From positions 62,001 through 126,000 of the forward strand of contig NZ_PVZS01000011.1 of NCBI RefSeq assembly GCF_003004785.1: a stretch of 64,000 nucleotides of DNA, written 5' to 3'. Of this stretch, positions 37,181 to 46,197 are shown in pieces. Within the stretch, counting starts at the first letter, position 1. Each line of letters begins with the position of its first letter. The notes beneath the pieces are model-generated. The model was not told the origin of the DNA, searched no databases, and was given only the letters and a program-made list of their open reading frames with translations. A program made the translations under genes and the position numbers. Source of the DNA: Alsobacter soli. Its GTDB lineage: Bacteria > Pseudomonadota > Alphaproteobacteria > Rhizobiales > Beijerinckiaceae.

Positions 37181-37381
37181 GGGAAGTCTCCTGCTGGCGC
37201 CCTCTCCGGGAGGGCGACGTTGTCCAAGCTGCGGCCGGCTGACGACGGCTCTTCGGGTCGCGGGCTAACACGGAATGGGCGCCCCCACAAGGCGGCGTGG
37301 GTGGAAGTCGGGCGCGGGAGAGTCCATATAGGGAGGCAGGGTTTTCGGCGCAGGGCCGAGGCGGCGCGAGACGTTTGGACG

Positions 37382-38089
37382 ATGCAAGATTCCTTTGACC
37401 TCACGACCATCATTTTCCTGGCCTTGGCGGTCTTCGTGATCTGGCGTCTCCGCTCGGTCCTGGGAACGCGCACTGGCGCGGAGCGGCCGCCCATGGTGCG
37501 CCGACCCCAGCCGCAGGCGCCGGCGCCTGCCAACGACTCCAATGTCGTGCGCCTCGATCGGGCCGCCGACCAGCCCCAGCCTGCGACGGGCCAGCCGGAT
37601 CCGGACCGATGGAAGGGTTTCGCCGAGGAGGGCACCCCCCTGGCGGCCTCCTTCGACGCGATCGCCGCCGCCGATGGCGGGTTTGATCCTCGCCAGTTCC
37701 GGGAAGGCGCCAAGGGCGCCTACGAGATGATCGTCACCGCCTTCGCCCAGGGCGATCGGAGGGCACTCAAGGACCTGCTGTCGAAGGACGTTTATGAGGG
37801 GTTCGTCAACGCCATCGCCGAGCGCGAAAAGCGCGGGGAGAAGGTGGAGACCACCTTCGTGTCCATCGACAAGGCGGAACTGGCTGACGCCCAACTGCGC
37901 GGCAAGAGCGCCCAGATCACCGTGCGCTTCCTGTCCAAGCTCATCACCGCCACCCGCGATCGCGCCGGAACCGTGATCGACGGCGACTCGGCGAAGGTCG
38001 TCGACGTGACGGATGTCTGGACGTTCGCCCGCGAGACCGGCTCTCGCGATCCCAACTGGAAGTTGGTCGCCACCGAAGCAGGTCACTGA
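37382..38089 (+). CDS. timA: Tim44-like protein TimA
   Basis: 235-residue protein with one N-terminal membrane helix (DLTTIIFLALAVFVIWRLR), a Pro/Ala-rich linker and a C-terminal Tim44/MRPL45-like domain (about 85-235; AYEMIVTAFAQGDRRALKDLLSKDVYEGF). The alphaproteobacterial TimA proteins are distant relatives of mitochondrial Tim44 and occur next to secB here as elsewhere; their role in membrane-protein handling is inferred. ATG 37382 is preferred over longer frames. Leads an operon with mltA, smr and xre genes. Confidence 0.85.
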   Translation: MQDSFDLTTIIFLALAVFVIWRLRSVLGTRTGAERPPMVRRPQPQAPAPANDSNVVRLDRAADQPQPATGQPDPDRWKGFAEEGTPLAASFDAIAAADGGFDPRQFREGAKGAYEMIVTAFAQGDRRALKDLLSKDVYEGFVNAIAEREKRGEKVETTFVSIDKAELADAQLRGKSAQITVRFLSKLITATRDRAGTVIDGDSAKVVDVTDVWTFARETGSRDPNWKLVATEAGH

Positions 38090-38096
38090 GCCGCCC

Positions 38097-39299
38097 ATGC
38101 CCCGCCTCGTTCAAGCCCTCGCTTTGGGCCTCGTCGGGGCGGCTGTGCTTGGGACCACGAGTCGTTCAGCTGAGTCTTCCGCCATGCCCGCCGCACCCCC
38201 CGCCATCCTTCCGGGCCCCGGCGGATCCAGCCTCGAGCCTTTGGGCTTCGACGAGATCCCCGGATGGGCCGCGGATGACCACGCCGCGGCCTACTCCACC
38301 TTTCTCCGAACGTGCCGGGGCGTCGCGGAACGCGGAGCGGTTCTTCGACCGGGTACGCCAGCGCCGGGCGCGCTGGTCGCGGTCTGCCGCCAGGCCTTGG
38401 CGGAAGGGGAAAAGGGCTCGTCAGCGGCCCGCGCGTTTTTCGAAAACCGGTTCACGGCCTACCGGGTTCGACCTGCTTCGGGAGAGGGCTTCCTGACGGG
38501 CTACTACGAGCCTGAAATGGAAGGCTCGCTGGTCCCGACGCAAGCCTTTGCGGTCCCCGTTCTGGCCAAGCCCGACGACTTGGTCTCCTTCCCCCAGGGC
38601 GGCGTCCCCGGCCTGGACCCTGCCCTCGCCGCCGCCCGCAAGGCCGGGGACGTCCTCGAGCCCTATCCCGATCGCGCCGCGATCTGGAACGGCGCCTTGT
38701 CCGGACGTGGGCTGGAGCTCCTGTATGTACGCGACGAGGTCGAACTCTTCCTGGCGCAGGTCCAGGGCTCGGCCCGGGTCCGCCTGTCGGACGGCTCCAT
38801 TCGCCGACTCGTCTATGCGGGTCGGAACGGCCGGCCCTACACCTCCATCGGCAAGGTGATCGTGTCCGAAGGACACATGACCCTCGATGAAATGTCCCTG
38901 GAGAAGCTGAAAGCCTGGCTCCGCGCCAACCCGGCGGACGCGCGTCGGATCATGCGCCTCAACCAGTCCTATGTCTTCTTCGCCTTCGGGGAGGGGATGG
39001 ATCCCGGCGCGGGTCCCATCGGCGCCGCCTCCGTCCCGCTCACACCGTTGCGGTCGATTGCGGTGGACCGGACTCTGTGGAGCTACGGCCTTCCCTTCTG
39101 GATCGACGCCGACCTCACCTCCGCGACAGGCAAGCCCTTCGCCCAGCTCATGATCGCCCAGGATACCGGCTCCGCCATCCTCGGGGCCGCGCGGGCCGAC
39201 ATCTTCTTCGGCTCCGGAGCTGCTGCGGGAACGCAGGCCGGCCTCGTGCGCCATGCGGGTCGCTTCGTGGTCCTCCTCCCACGGGAAGGAGCGCCATGA
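38097..39299 (+). CDS. mltA: Membrane-bound lytic murein transglycosylase A
   Basis: 400-residue periplasmic enzyme that cleaves peptidoglycan glycan strands to 1,6-anhydro ends. After an N-terminal signal peptide (no clear lipobox) come FLTGYYEPEMEGS, the barrel domain with VQGSARVRLSDG, and the 3D domain ending in AQDTGSAILGAARADIFFG with the catalytic aspartate. Seven bases from timA and 4-base overlap with the Smr gene. Confidence 0.9.
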   Translation: MPRLVQALALGLVGAAVLGTTSRSAESSAMPAAPPAILPGPGGSSLEPLGFDEIPGWAADDHAAAYSTFLRTCRGVAERGAVLRPGTPAPGALVAVCRQALAEGEKGSSAARAFFENRFTAYRVRPASGEGFLTGYYEPEMEGSLVPTQAFAVPVLAKPDDLVSFPQGGVPGLDPALAAARKAGDVLEPYPDRAAIWNGALSGRGLELLYVRDEVELFLAQVQGSARVRLSDGSIRRLVYAGRNGRPYTSIGKVIVSEGHMTLDEMSLEKLKAWLRANPADARRIMRLNQSYVFFAFGEGMDPGAGPIGAASVPLTPLRSIAVDRTLWSYGLPFWIDADLTSATGKPFAQLMIAQDTGSAILGAARADIFFGSGAAAGTQAGLVRHAGRFVVLLPREGAP

Positions 39300-39868
39300 A
39301 CCACCGCCGTCGCCGCTCCCTCACGAGTGACGAGGTGGCGCTCTGGGCCCATGTCACCCGCCATGTGAACCCGATGCCCGGTCAGGCCCGGGTGGAGCCG
39401 CCCCCCGCGCCAGAGCCGCCGGTTGCGGCCCCAACGCCTGGCTCCGCCCAGCCGCGCCAGCCTGAAAAACCGGCCCCGAAATCCCCCGCGCCAGCGTTGA
39501 CCCCGCTTGCGCCGTTGGAGCGGCGACTCCGCCAACGCCTGTCCCGGGGCAGCCACCCGATCGACGCCGTCATCGATCTGCATGGCATGCGGCAGGCGGA
39601 GGCGCATGACGCATTGCGCGGTTTTCTGTACCGGGCCCAGGGTCAGGGGCACACGGTTGTGCTGGTCGTCACCGGCAAGGGTGGGGGCGCCGTGGACCGA
39701 GGAGGCCTGTTCGAGGAACGCGGCGTTCTCCGCCGCATCGTGCCCCACTGGCTTCGGCTACCCGATCTCCGCACCGTGGTCGTGGGATTCGAGGAGGCCG
39801 CGCAGCATCATGGCGGGACCGGGGCGCTCTACATCCGCATCCGCCGCCAGCGAGGCGGGACGCTATGA
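39296..39868 (+). CDS. Smr domain protein
   Basis: 190-residue protein with a Pro/Ala-rich N-terminal half and a C-terminal Smr (MutS-related) domain of about 85 residues: IDAVIDLHGMRQAEAHDALRGF, VVTGKGGG and TGALYIRIRRQ. Smr domains are nicking nucleases or RNA-binding modules; the LHGM and GKG motifs are intact, so nuclease activity is possible. Overlaps mltA and the XRE gene by 4 bases each, so it is made in step with a murein hydrolase and a regulator. The functional link is unknown. Confidence 0.87.
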   Translation: MNHRRRRSLTSDEVALWAHVTRHVNPMPGQARVEPPPAPEPPVAAPTPGSAQPRQPEKPAPKSPAPALTPLAPLERRLRQRLSRGSHPIDAVIDLHGMRQAEAHDALRGFLYRAQGQGHTVVLVVTGKGGGAVDRGGLFEERGVLRRIVPHWLRLPDLRTVVVGFEEAAQHHGGTGALYIRIRRQRGGTL

Positions 39869-40236
39869 CCCCCTTCGGCGCGCGCCTGCGGGAACTGAGG
39901 GCCGCGCGAGGCGTCGCCCTCAAGGACATGGCCGCCGCGCTCGGCGTCACGCCAACCTATCTGTCTGCGTTAGAGCATGGCCGCCGCGGCCGCCCCAACT
40001 GGGGCTTCGTCCAGCGCGTGATCCAGTATTTCAACATTATCTGGGATGACGCCGAGGAGCTGCTGCGGCTCGCCGACCTGTCGCATCCCCGCATCATCGT
40101 CGACACGGCCGGGCTTTCGCCAACCGCGACCCGCCTTGCGAATCGGCTGGCCCGCACGATCACCACGCTCGACGAAGCCGAGCTCGCCGCCATCGACGCG
40201 GTGCTGGACGGCGCCCAACGGCGCGCCCGCGGCTGA
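39865..40236 (+). CDS. XRE-family helix-turn-helix regulator
   Basis: 123-residue protein with an N-terminal lambda-repressor-type HTH (about 5-60: LRELRAARGVALKDMAAALGVTPTYLSALE) and a C-terminal helical region of unknown function. The HTH continues with an RGRPNWGFVQRVIQYFNIIWDD segment, which recurs in homologues of this alphaproteobacterial operon. Overlaps the Smr gene by 4 bases; target promoters unknown. Confidence 0.85.
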   Translation: MTPFGARLRELRAARGVALKDMAAALGVTPTYLSALEHGRRGRPNWGFVQRVIQYFNIIWDDAEELLRLADLSHPRIIVDTAGLSPTATRLANRLARTITTLDEAELAAIDAVLDGAQRRARG

Positions 40237-40302
40237 CGACGCCTTGACCCTGGGCTGCCGGTGGGCGAAACGGGCGGCACGCAACTGAAAGGGCCGCCCT
40301 CC

Positions 40303-41301
40303 ATGTCCTCTCCGCTCTACGACGTCCTCGGCCTCGGCAACGCCATCGTGGACGTCCTGGCCCGAACCGACGACGACTTTCTCGTGGCCAACAACCTCAA
40401 CAAGGGCTCGATGCGGCTCATCGAGGAGGACGAGGCGGAGCGGTTGTTCAACGCCATGGGGCCCGCCACCGTGATCTCCGGCGGCTCGGTCGCGAACTCC
40501 ATCGTGGGCGTCGCGTCCTTCGGTGGGCGGGGCGCCTATATCGGCAAGGTGAAGGCTGACGAGGTGGGCCGGCACTTCACGCACGACATCCGTGCCATCG
40601 GCGTGCATTTCCCGACCGCGCCGGCGACGGACGGACCGGCGACGGCCCGCAGCTTCATCCTGGTGACGCCGGACGGCGAGCGCACCATGAACACCTATCT
40701 GGGCGCTTGCCAGAACCTTCGGCCGGAGGACGTCGATGCCGAGGTCGTGGCTGCGTCCAGCATCGTCTATCTGGAAGGCTATCTCTGGGATCGTGACCAC
40801 GCCAAGCAGGCCTTCCGGCACGCGGCGCAACTCGCCCACGCCGCCGGACGGCGCGTCGCCCTGACGCTCTCCGACAGTTTCTGTGTTGACCGCTACCGGG
40901 ACGAATTTCTGGACCTGATGCGCACCGGCGCGCTCGACATTGTCTTCGCCAACGAGAGCGAGCTCAAGAGCCTCTACCAGACGGCCGACTTCGCGACCGC
41001 CGTCGCGGCGCTGCGCGACGAGAACCTGCTCGGAGTCGTGACCCGCTCGGAAGAGGGATGCCTTGTTGTGACGCGCGAGGAAACCCAGGCGGTGGACGCT
41101 TTCCCGATCGACAACCTGGTCGACACCACCGGGGCAGGGGACCTGTTCGCGGCCGGCTTCCTGTTCGGGGTCGCCCGAGACATGGATGCGGTCACATGCG
41201 CCCGCCTGGGTGGACTCGCCGCCGCGGAGGTGATCCAGCATGTCGGTGCGCGGCCTGAGGTGCGGCTGCTGGATCTGGCCCGGGACAATGGGCTGATCTG
41301 A
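40303..41301 (+). CDS. PfkB-family adenosine kinase
   Basis: 332-residue ribokinase-fold sugar/nucleoside kinase. It starts YDVLGLGNAIVDVLARTDDDFL, has the GGSVANSIVGVASFGGRGAYIGKV substrate region and the C-terminal DTTGAGDLFAAGFLFG with the catalytic aspartate and anion hole. The sequence most resembles adenosine kinases, but other PfkB kinases cannot be excluded. Start ATG 40303. Followed by two parS-like sites and the convergent coaA. Confidence 0.85.
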   Translation: MSSPLYDVLGLGNAIVDVLARTDDDFLVANNLNKGSMRLIEEDEAERLFNAMGPATVISGGSVANSIVGVASFGGRGAYIGKVKADEVGRHFTHDIRAIGVHFPTAPATDGPATARSFILVTPDGERTMNTYLGACQNLRPEDVDAEVVAASSIVYLEGYLWDRDHAKQAFRHAAQLAHAAGRRVALTLSDSFCVDRYRDEFLDLMRTGALDIVFANESELKSLYQTADFATAVAALRDENLLGVVTRSEEGCLVVTREETQAVDAFPIDNLVDTTGAGDLFAAGFLFGVARDMDAVTCARLGGLAAAEVIQHVGARPEVRLLDLARDNGLI

Positions 41302-41310
41302 GGATGCTTG

Positions 41311-41326
41311 CGATTCACGTGAAACA
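41311..41326. promoter_or_regulatory. parS-like site, tandem copy 1
   Basis: CGATTCACGTGAAACA matches parS at 14 of 16 positions; the right half-site is perfect. About 8.5 kb from the probable origin, just after the adenosine kinase stop. Confidence 0.75.
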
Positions 41327-41351
41327 GCGCGAGCCCTTGGCGGCGCATCTT

Positions 41352-41367
41352 GGATTCACGTGAAACA
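41352..41367. promoter_or_regulatory. parS-like site, tandem copy 2
   Basis: GGATTCACGTGAAACA, 14 of 16 positions, with the right half perfect. It repeats GATTCACGTGAAACAG of copy 1 with a 41-bp offset in a non-coding gap of about 110 bp. Confidence 0.75.
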
Positions 41368-41413
41368 GGGATGAGGGGCCGGGCTACGAGGAGTCGCGCC
41401 CTGCCCTGAGCGG

Positions 41414-42376
41414 TTAAAGCTTCCGCAGCGCCACCCGCTCGATCCGGTGGCTTGCGCCCTTGGTGAGGATAAGGCTGGCCCGGGGCCGCGTGGGAAGCAC
41501 GTTTTCGCGCAAATTCGGCAGGTTCGTGCGATGCCAAATGGCCTTGGCCACGGCCTCGGCCTCTGCGTCCGTCAGGTCCGCATATTTCTGGAAGTAGGAG
41601 CGCGGGTCGCGGAACGCCGTCTGCCTCAAGGTCATGAAGCGGGACACGTACCACTTTTCGAGCAGGTCTTCTTCGGCGTCCAGGTAGACCGAGAAATCGA
41701 AGAAGTCGGACACGAACGGGACCGTCTTCCCGTCCCGCGACAGCCTGCTGGGCTGCAGAACGTTCAGCCCCTCGACGATGAGGATGTCCGGGCGGTCGAC
41801 GGTGACGAAATCGTCCGGCATCACGTCATAGGTGAGGTGGGAATAGATCGGCGCCCGCACCTGGCGCTCCCCGGCCTTCACCTGGGAGAGGAAGCGGGTC
41901 AGCGCGAGCCCGTCATAGCTTTCCGGAAAGCCCTTCTTCTCCATCAGGCCTTCGCGCTGGAGCACCGCGTTCGGATAGAGGAATCCATCCGTGGTGACCA
42001 GGTCCACCTTGGGCGTGTTCGGCCAGCGCGACAGCAACGCGCGCAGCACGCGGGCGGTGGTCGACTTGCCGGCCGAAACGGATCCGGCGATGCCGATCAC
42101 GTAGGGCACCTTCCCGTCCTCCGCGAGCAGGAAGCGCTGAGTCGCCTTGAACAGCCCCTGGGTGGCTGCGACGTAGAGTGACAGCAGGCGCGACAGCGGC
42201 AGGTAGATGGCCACGACCTCCTCGAGGGAGATCGGGTCATGCAGAGATTGCAGCTTGATCAGGTCCTCGACGCCGAGCGTCAGCGGCGTGTCCGCGCGCA
42301 ACGCCGCCCACTCGTCCCGCGTGAACACGCGGTACGGCGAGAGCTCGTCCTGCCTGGGGGTGACGCGCTCGTTCAT
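41414..42376 (-). CDS. coaA: Type I pantothenate kinase
   Basis: 320-residue kinase for the first committed step of coenzyme A synthesis. The P-loop [12 protein letters not shown] is at 95-106; [20 protein letters not shown], the [10 protein letters not shown] strand and the C-terminal [22 protein letters not shown] are typical. Length equals the E. coli enzyme. It is the last gene of the his cluster, 36 bp after hisE. With coaE at 35.3 kb, two CoA genes lie near the origin. Confidence 0.95.
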   Translation of the reverse strand: MNERVTPRQDELSPYRVFTRDEWAALRADTPLTLGVEDLIKLQSLHDPISLEEVVAIYLPLSRLLSLYVAATQGLFKATQRFLLAEDGKVPYVIGIAGSVSAGKSTTARVLRALLSRWPNTPKVDLVTTDGFLYPNAVLQREGLMEKKGFPESYDGLALTRFLSQVKAGERQVRAPIYSHLTYDVMPDDFVTVDRPDILIVEGLNVLQPSRLSRDGKTVPFVSDFFDFSVYLDAEEDLLEKWYVSRFMTLRQTAFRDPRSYFQKYADLTDAEAEAVAKAIWHRTNLPNLRENVLPTRPRASLILTKGASHRIERVALRKL

Positions 42377-42412
42377 GCGCGCTCCTTGAATGGGGCGAGG
42401 GGAGGGCGCTGC

Positions 42413-42733
42413 TCACCCTTTCGGGCGCGACGCCTTTTCCTGGAGCCCGGTTTGCGCGGTCCGGCGCGCGAGTTCGTCGAGGACATCCTGCAACGACAAG
42501 CCACGCGCGCGAAGCACGACTAACAGATGATAGAGAACGTCCGCGCTTTCCATCTTCAACGCTTGGACGTCCCCCTCGACAGCGGCGATCACGGCCTCGA
42601 CGGCCTCCTCGCCCAGTTTCTTGGCGGCGTGCGCCGGTCCCTTGGCCAGGAGCTTGGCCGTGTAGGATTCCTCGGGTGACGCCTTGGCGCGCTCCGCCAG
42701 GTAGGCCTCGAGTTGCTCGAGCGAGAACGCCAT
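42413..42733 (-). CDS. hisE: Phosphoribosyl-ATP pyrophosphatase
   Basis: 106-residue MazG-like enzyme for step two of histidine synthesis (PR-ATP to PR-AMP). It has the helical metal site [18 protein letters not shown] and [18 protein letters not shown]. HisE is separate from HisI here, and hisI is not in the window. ATG 42731-42733 shares one base with the hisF stop; a TTG one codon earlier is also possible. Confidence 0.93.
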   Translation of the reverse strand: MAFSLEQLEAYLAERAKASPEESYTAKLLAKGPAHAAKKLGEEAVEAVIAAVEGDVQALKMESADVLYHLLVVLRARGLSLQDVLDELARRTAQTGLQEKASRPKG

Positions 42734-43506
42734 CAATCCATCCTCACCGGCAGCCCGGCGGCCGCGAGCCGCTCCTTGGCTTGCCTCACCGTGTATTCCC
42801 CGAAGTGGAAGATCGACGCCGCCAGCACCGCGCTGGCGTGCCCGTCCCGAACCCCCTCCACCAGGTGGTCGAGATTGCCGACGCCGCCGGATGCGATGAC
42901 CGGGACCGGCACGGCGTCCGCCACGGCGCGGGTGAGGGCGATGTCATAGCCCGTCTTCACCCCGTCCCGGTCCATGCTGGTCAGCAGGATCTCGCCCGCG
43001 CCCAGCTCGCAGACCTGCTCCGCGAAGGCGATCGCGTCGATGCCTGTCGGCGAGCGCCCGCCATGGGTGAAGATCTCCCAGCGGTCCTCTTCGTCAGGCC
43101 CGGACACCTTCTTGGCGTCAATCGCGACCACGATGCACTGCACGCCGAACTTCTCGGCGGCGCGCCGGACGAATTGGGGGTCCTTCACCGCGGCCGTGTT
43201 GATCGACACCTTGTCGGCGCCCGCAAGCAGCAGGGCGCGGATGTCCTCCACGGTGCGAACGCCGCCGCCCACGGTCAGCGGCATGAAGCACGCCTCGGCC
43301 GTGCGCGTGACCACGTCGATGAGCGTGCCCCGCCGCTCGTGGCTCGCCGTGATGTCGAGGAAGCAGAGCTCGTCGGCGCCGGCCGCGTCATACGCGATCG
43401 CGCTTTCGACGGGATCGCCGGCGTCCCGGAGGCCGACAAAGTTGACGCCCTTGACGACGCGTCCGTCCTTCACGTCCAGGCAGGGGATGACCCGAACCTT
43501 AAGCAT
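42733..43506 (-). CDS. hisF: Imidazole glycerol phosphate synthase subunit HisF
   Basis: 257-residue (beta/alpha)8 cyclase subunit. It uses ammonia from HisH to convert PRFAR into IGP and AICAR. Catalytic aspartates are in [15 protein letters not shown] (N-terminus) and [15 protein letters not shown]; phosphate sites [10 protein letters not shown] and [13 protein letters not shown]. The start overlaps the hisA stop by 8 bases. Confidence 0.96.
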   Translation of the reverse strand: MLKVRVIPCLDVKDGRVVKGVNFVGLRDAGDPVESAIAYDAAGADELCFLDITASHERRGTLIDVVTRTAEACFMPLTVGGGVRTVEDIRALLLAGADKVSINTAAVKDPQFVRRAAEKFGVQCIVVAIDAKKVSGPDEEDRWEIFTHGGRSPTGIDAIAFAEQVCELGAGEILLTSMDRDGVKTGYDIALTRAVADAVPVPVIASGGVGNLDHLVEGVRDGHASAVLAASIFHFGEYTVRQAKERLAAAGLPVRMD

Positions 43507-44248
43507 CGCGGCGCTCCGCCCTGGCCGATGCGATGAGCCTCAAGGCCTCGGCCGCGTCGAGCCGACCGTCATAAAGGGCCCGGCCCGAGATGGCCCCCTC
43601 CAGCACGGCGCAATCGGGCTGCAGCAGCCGCTTCACGTCCTCGATGGACGCAAGGCCGCCGGAGGCGATCACCGGAATGCCGACCGCGCGCGCCAGGCCG
43701 AGCGTGGCCTCGATGTTGAGCCCGGTCAGGATGCCGTCGCGCGCGATGTCCGTGTAGATGATCGCCGCCACCCCGGCGTCCTCGAACGAGCGCCCAAGAT
43801 CCTCGGCCGACATCTCCGAAAGCCGGGCCCAGCCTTCCACCGCCACGCGGCCGTCGCGCGCGTCGATGCCCACGGCGATCTGTCCCGGAAAGCGCCGGGC
43901 GGCCTCACGCACGAAGGCGGGATCCTTCACGGCGGCCGTGCCGATGATGATGCGCTTGACGCCGCGCCCGAGCCAACCCTCGACCGTGCGCATGTCGCGG
44001 ATGCCGCCGCCAAGTTGCACCGGCAGCTTGACCCGCGACAGGATTCCCTCGACCGCCTGCGCGTTCACGGGGCGACCCGCGAAGGCGCCGTCGAGATCGA
44101 CCAGGTGCAGCCACTCGAAACCCTGCGCTTCGAATTCCGCGGCCTGCGAGGCGGGGTCCTCGTTGAAGATCGTCGCCATCGCCATGTCGCCCTGCACCAG
44201 CCGGACGCAACGGCCTTCCTTCAGGTCGATCGCGGGGAACAGGATCAC
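43499..44248 (-). CDS. hisA: ProFAR isomerase HisA
   Basis: 249-residue (beta/alpha)8 isomerase opening the ribose of ProFAR. It begins [20 protein letters not shown] with the catalytic base; the second aspartate is in [18 protein letters not shown] at 44246-44248 is preferred because GAGG lies about eight bases upstream and it gives the usual GTGA overlap with hisH; an upstream GTG at 44257 has no Shine-Dalgarno. Confidence 0.95.
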   Translation of the reverse strand: MILFPAIDLKEGRCVRLVQGDMAMATIFNEDPASQAAEFEAQGFEWLHLVDLDGAFAGRPVNAQAVEGILSRVKLPVQLGGGIRDMRTVEGWLGRGVKRIIIGTAAVKDPAFVREAARRFPGQIAVGIDARDGRVAVEGWARLSEMSAEDLGRSFEDAGVAAIIYTDIARDGILTGLNIEATLGLARAVGIPVIASGGLASIEDVKRLLQPDCAVLEGAISGRALYDGRLDAAEALRLIASARAERRDA

Positions 44249-44895
44249 GGGCGCCACCTCAGGAAGTTTGAAATCAGGGCCAACCCGAGCTTCTGGCTCT
44301 TTTCGGGATGGAACTGCGTGCCGGCCATGTTGTCGCGGCCCACCATCGCGGTGACCGGGCCGCCGTACTCGGTCTCGGCGATCACCGAGGACGGGTCGGC
44401 GGCCGCCAGATGGTACGAATGCACGAAATAGGCGTGCCAGCCCTCAGGCCCGGTCGGGACGCCGTCGAGCAGCGGATGGTCCCGCTTCACGGTCAGTGTA
44501 TTCCAACCCATGTGCGGAATCTTCAGCGAGGGGTCGGACGGCTGGAGCAGCGTGACGTCTCCCGGGATCCAGCCCAGGCCCTCGGTGGTCACGTACTCCA
44601 GCCCACGGCTCGCCATGAGCTGCATGCCGACGCAGATGCCCAGGAACGGCTTGCCGCGGCGCCGCACCGCCTCTTCAAGCGCCTCCACCATGCCCGGCAC
44701 GGCGTCCAGGCCGGCGCGGCAATCCGCGAAGGCCCCCACGCCAGGTAGCACAATGCGCTCGGCGCTCAGCACCGCCTCAGGGTCGGACGTCAGGGCCACG
44801 GGCGTGCTTAGGCCGGCTTCGCGCGCCGCCCGTTCGAAAGCCTTCTGGGCCGAATGGAGGTTACCCGAACCGTAATCGATGATGACGACGCTCAT
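44245..44895 (-). CDS. hisH: Imidazole glycerol phosphate synthase glutaminase subunit HisH
   Basis: 216-residue class-I glutamine amidotransferase feeding ammonia to HisF. The nucleophile Cys88 is in [10 protein letters not shown], the His/Glu pair in [10 protein letters not shown], and the oxyanion strand PGVGAF is present. Overlaps the DUF2628 gene by 4 bases on the upstream side and hisA by 4 on the downstream side. Confidence 0.96.
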   Translation of the reverse strand: MSVVIIDYGSGNLHSAQKAFERAAREAGLSTPVALTSDPEAVLSAERIVLPGVGAFADCRAGLDAVPGMVEALEEAVRRRGKPFLGICVGMQLMASRGLEYVTTEGLGWIPGDVTLLQPSDPSLKIPHMGWNTLTVKRDHPLLDGVPTGPEGWHAYFVHSYHLAAADPSSVIAETEYGGPVTAMVGRDNMAGTQFHPEKSQKLGLALISNFLRWRP

Positions 44896-45386
44896 CGGGC
44901 CGCTCCGGGGTCGGGGAAGAGCCCCAGCACTTGCGGCTGAGGGCGGGGGTCATGGGTCGGCCGCGTCGCGCTCGGGCGGGATGGCGCGGGAGCCAGGGGC
45001 GCCCGTTCGAGCCAGCGGTCGAAGAACCTGCGCTCGGCCTCGTCCCGCGACGAACCCGTGACCACGTCGACGATCGTATACCCGCGCCGGGCGAGCCCCC
45101 AGGCCTTGAGGTCCGACGCCGAGATGGCGACGAACAGCCCGATCAGGATGTCCAGCACGGCCAGGATCTGGTCGCTGATGCCCGCAGCCCGACCGGTCAG
45201 GACGACGCCGACCGTCAGAACCACGAAGGCCAGCAGCGCCCACCACAGGCGGTTGAACAACAGCCAAAGCAGCGGGAAGAACAGGGCGAGCCAATGGAAG
45301 CCGTCCTTCACCAGGACGGCTCGGTCCAGCCCGGCGGTCGATCCCGGGGTCGCCTCAGCCGGCAAGTGCACCGAATAGGTCGTCAT
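44892..45386 (-). CDS. DUF2628 membrane protein in the his operon
   Basis: 164-residue protein with two or three hydrophobic helices (roughly 30-60 and 75-95) and a Pro/Arg-rich C-terminal tail. The segment [19 protein letters not shown] followed by [12 protein letters not shown] is characteristic of DUF2628. No activity is known. It sits 25 bp after hisB and overlaps hisH, so it is cotranscribed with histidine genes, as in other rhizobial-type genomes; the reason is not clear. Confidence 0.82.
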   Translation of the reverse strand: MTTYSVHLPAEATPGSTAGLDRAVLVKDGFHWLALFFPLLWLLFNRLWWALLAFVVLTVGVVLTGRAAGISDQILAVLDILIGLFVAISASDLKAWGLARRGYTIVDVVTGSSRDEAERRFFDRWLERAPLAPAPSRPSATRPTHDPRPQPQVLGLFPDPGAAR

Positions 45387-45411
45387 CGCGACGCTCCCGT
45401 TAGCCCTTCGG

Positions 45412-45999
45412 TCAGAGCGCGCCCTTGGTGGAGGGAACGCGCTCGCCTTCGCGCGGATCGAGGGCGCAGGCCTCGCGCAGGGCGCGAGCCAGGCCCTTGA
45501 ACAGGCTTTCGGCGATGTGGTGGCTGTTCTCGCCGTAGAGCGTTTCAGCGTGCAGCGTGATCCCGGCGTTGGTCGCGAAGGCCTGGAACCACTCGCGCAC
45601 CAGCTCGGTGTCGAATTCGCCGATCTTGTCGCGCGTGAACTCCGCCCGGAACACCAGGAACGGCCGCCCGGAGATGTCGATCGACACCCGGCTCAGCGTC
45701 TCGTCCATCGGCAGGTGCGCGCAGGCGTACCGACGGATTCCGCGCTTGTCCCCGAGCGCCTTGGCGAAGGCCTGCCCCAGCGCGATGCCCACGTCCTCGA
45801 CCGTGTGGTGTTGGTCCACGTGGAGGTCGCCCTTGGCGGACACCGTCACGTCGAACAGGGCGTGGCGCGTCAGCAGCTCGAGCATGTGGTCGAAGAAGCC
45901 GACGCCCGTTTCGATGCGGGCTTCGCCGGTTCCGTCGATGCTCAGGCTCACCGAGAGGTCCGTCTCGGCCGTCTTGCGCGCCACGTTGGCCGAACGCAT
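45412..45999 (-). CDS. hisB: Imidazoleglycerol-phosphate dehydratase
   Basis: 195-residue monofunctional IGPD (no phosphatase domain), catalysing the step after HisFH. Metal-binding histidines lie in [28 protein letters not shown] and [19 protein letters not shown]. Length is typical. It is the first gene of the minus-strand his block, so the promoter should lie in 46000-46197, which also serves hslV. Confidence 0.96.
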   Translation of the reverse strand: MRSANVARKTAETDLSVSLSIDGTGEARIETGVGFFDHMLELLTRHALFDVTVSAKGDLHVDQHHTVEDVGIALGQAFAKALGDKRGIRRYACAHLPMDETLSRVSIDISGRPFLVFRAEFTRDKIGEFDTELVREWFQAFATNAGITLHAETLYGENSHHIAESLFKGLARALREACALDPREGERVPSTKGAL

Positions 46000-46032
46000 G
46001 AGGGCGGTCTCCTGCGGGCTGCGAAAAAGGGT

Positions 46033-46041
46033 TGTGGATAA
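46033..46041 (-). promoter_or_regulatory. Perfect DnaA-box sequence in the hisB-hslV gap
   Basis: TGTGGATAA on the plus strand is TTATCCACA on the minus strand, an exact consensus DnaA box. It lies 34 bp upstream of hisB, 13 kb from the probable origin. It may titrate DnaA, regulate hisB, or be chance. Confidence 0.5.
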
Positions 46042-46197
46042 GCCCGCCGCGCCCCGCTTCTAGCAACTCGCGTGCCTCAACGCCACCTCGGCCGCATCAA
46101 TCTTGAGCAGCACGGTGAAGGCGACCCTTCGACGCGCAGGTTGGCGCCGCCGGAGGTGAAAGCCTAAATGAGGTGCAGTCAGCATCAAGGAACACCT

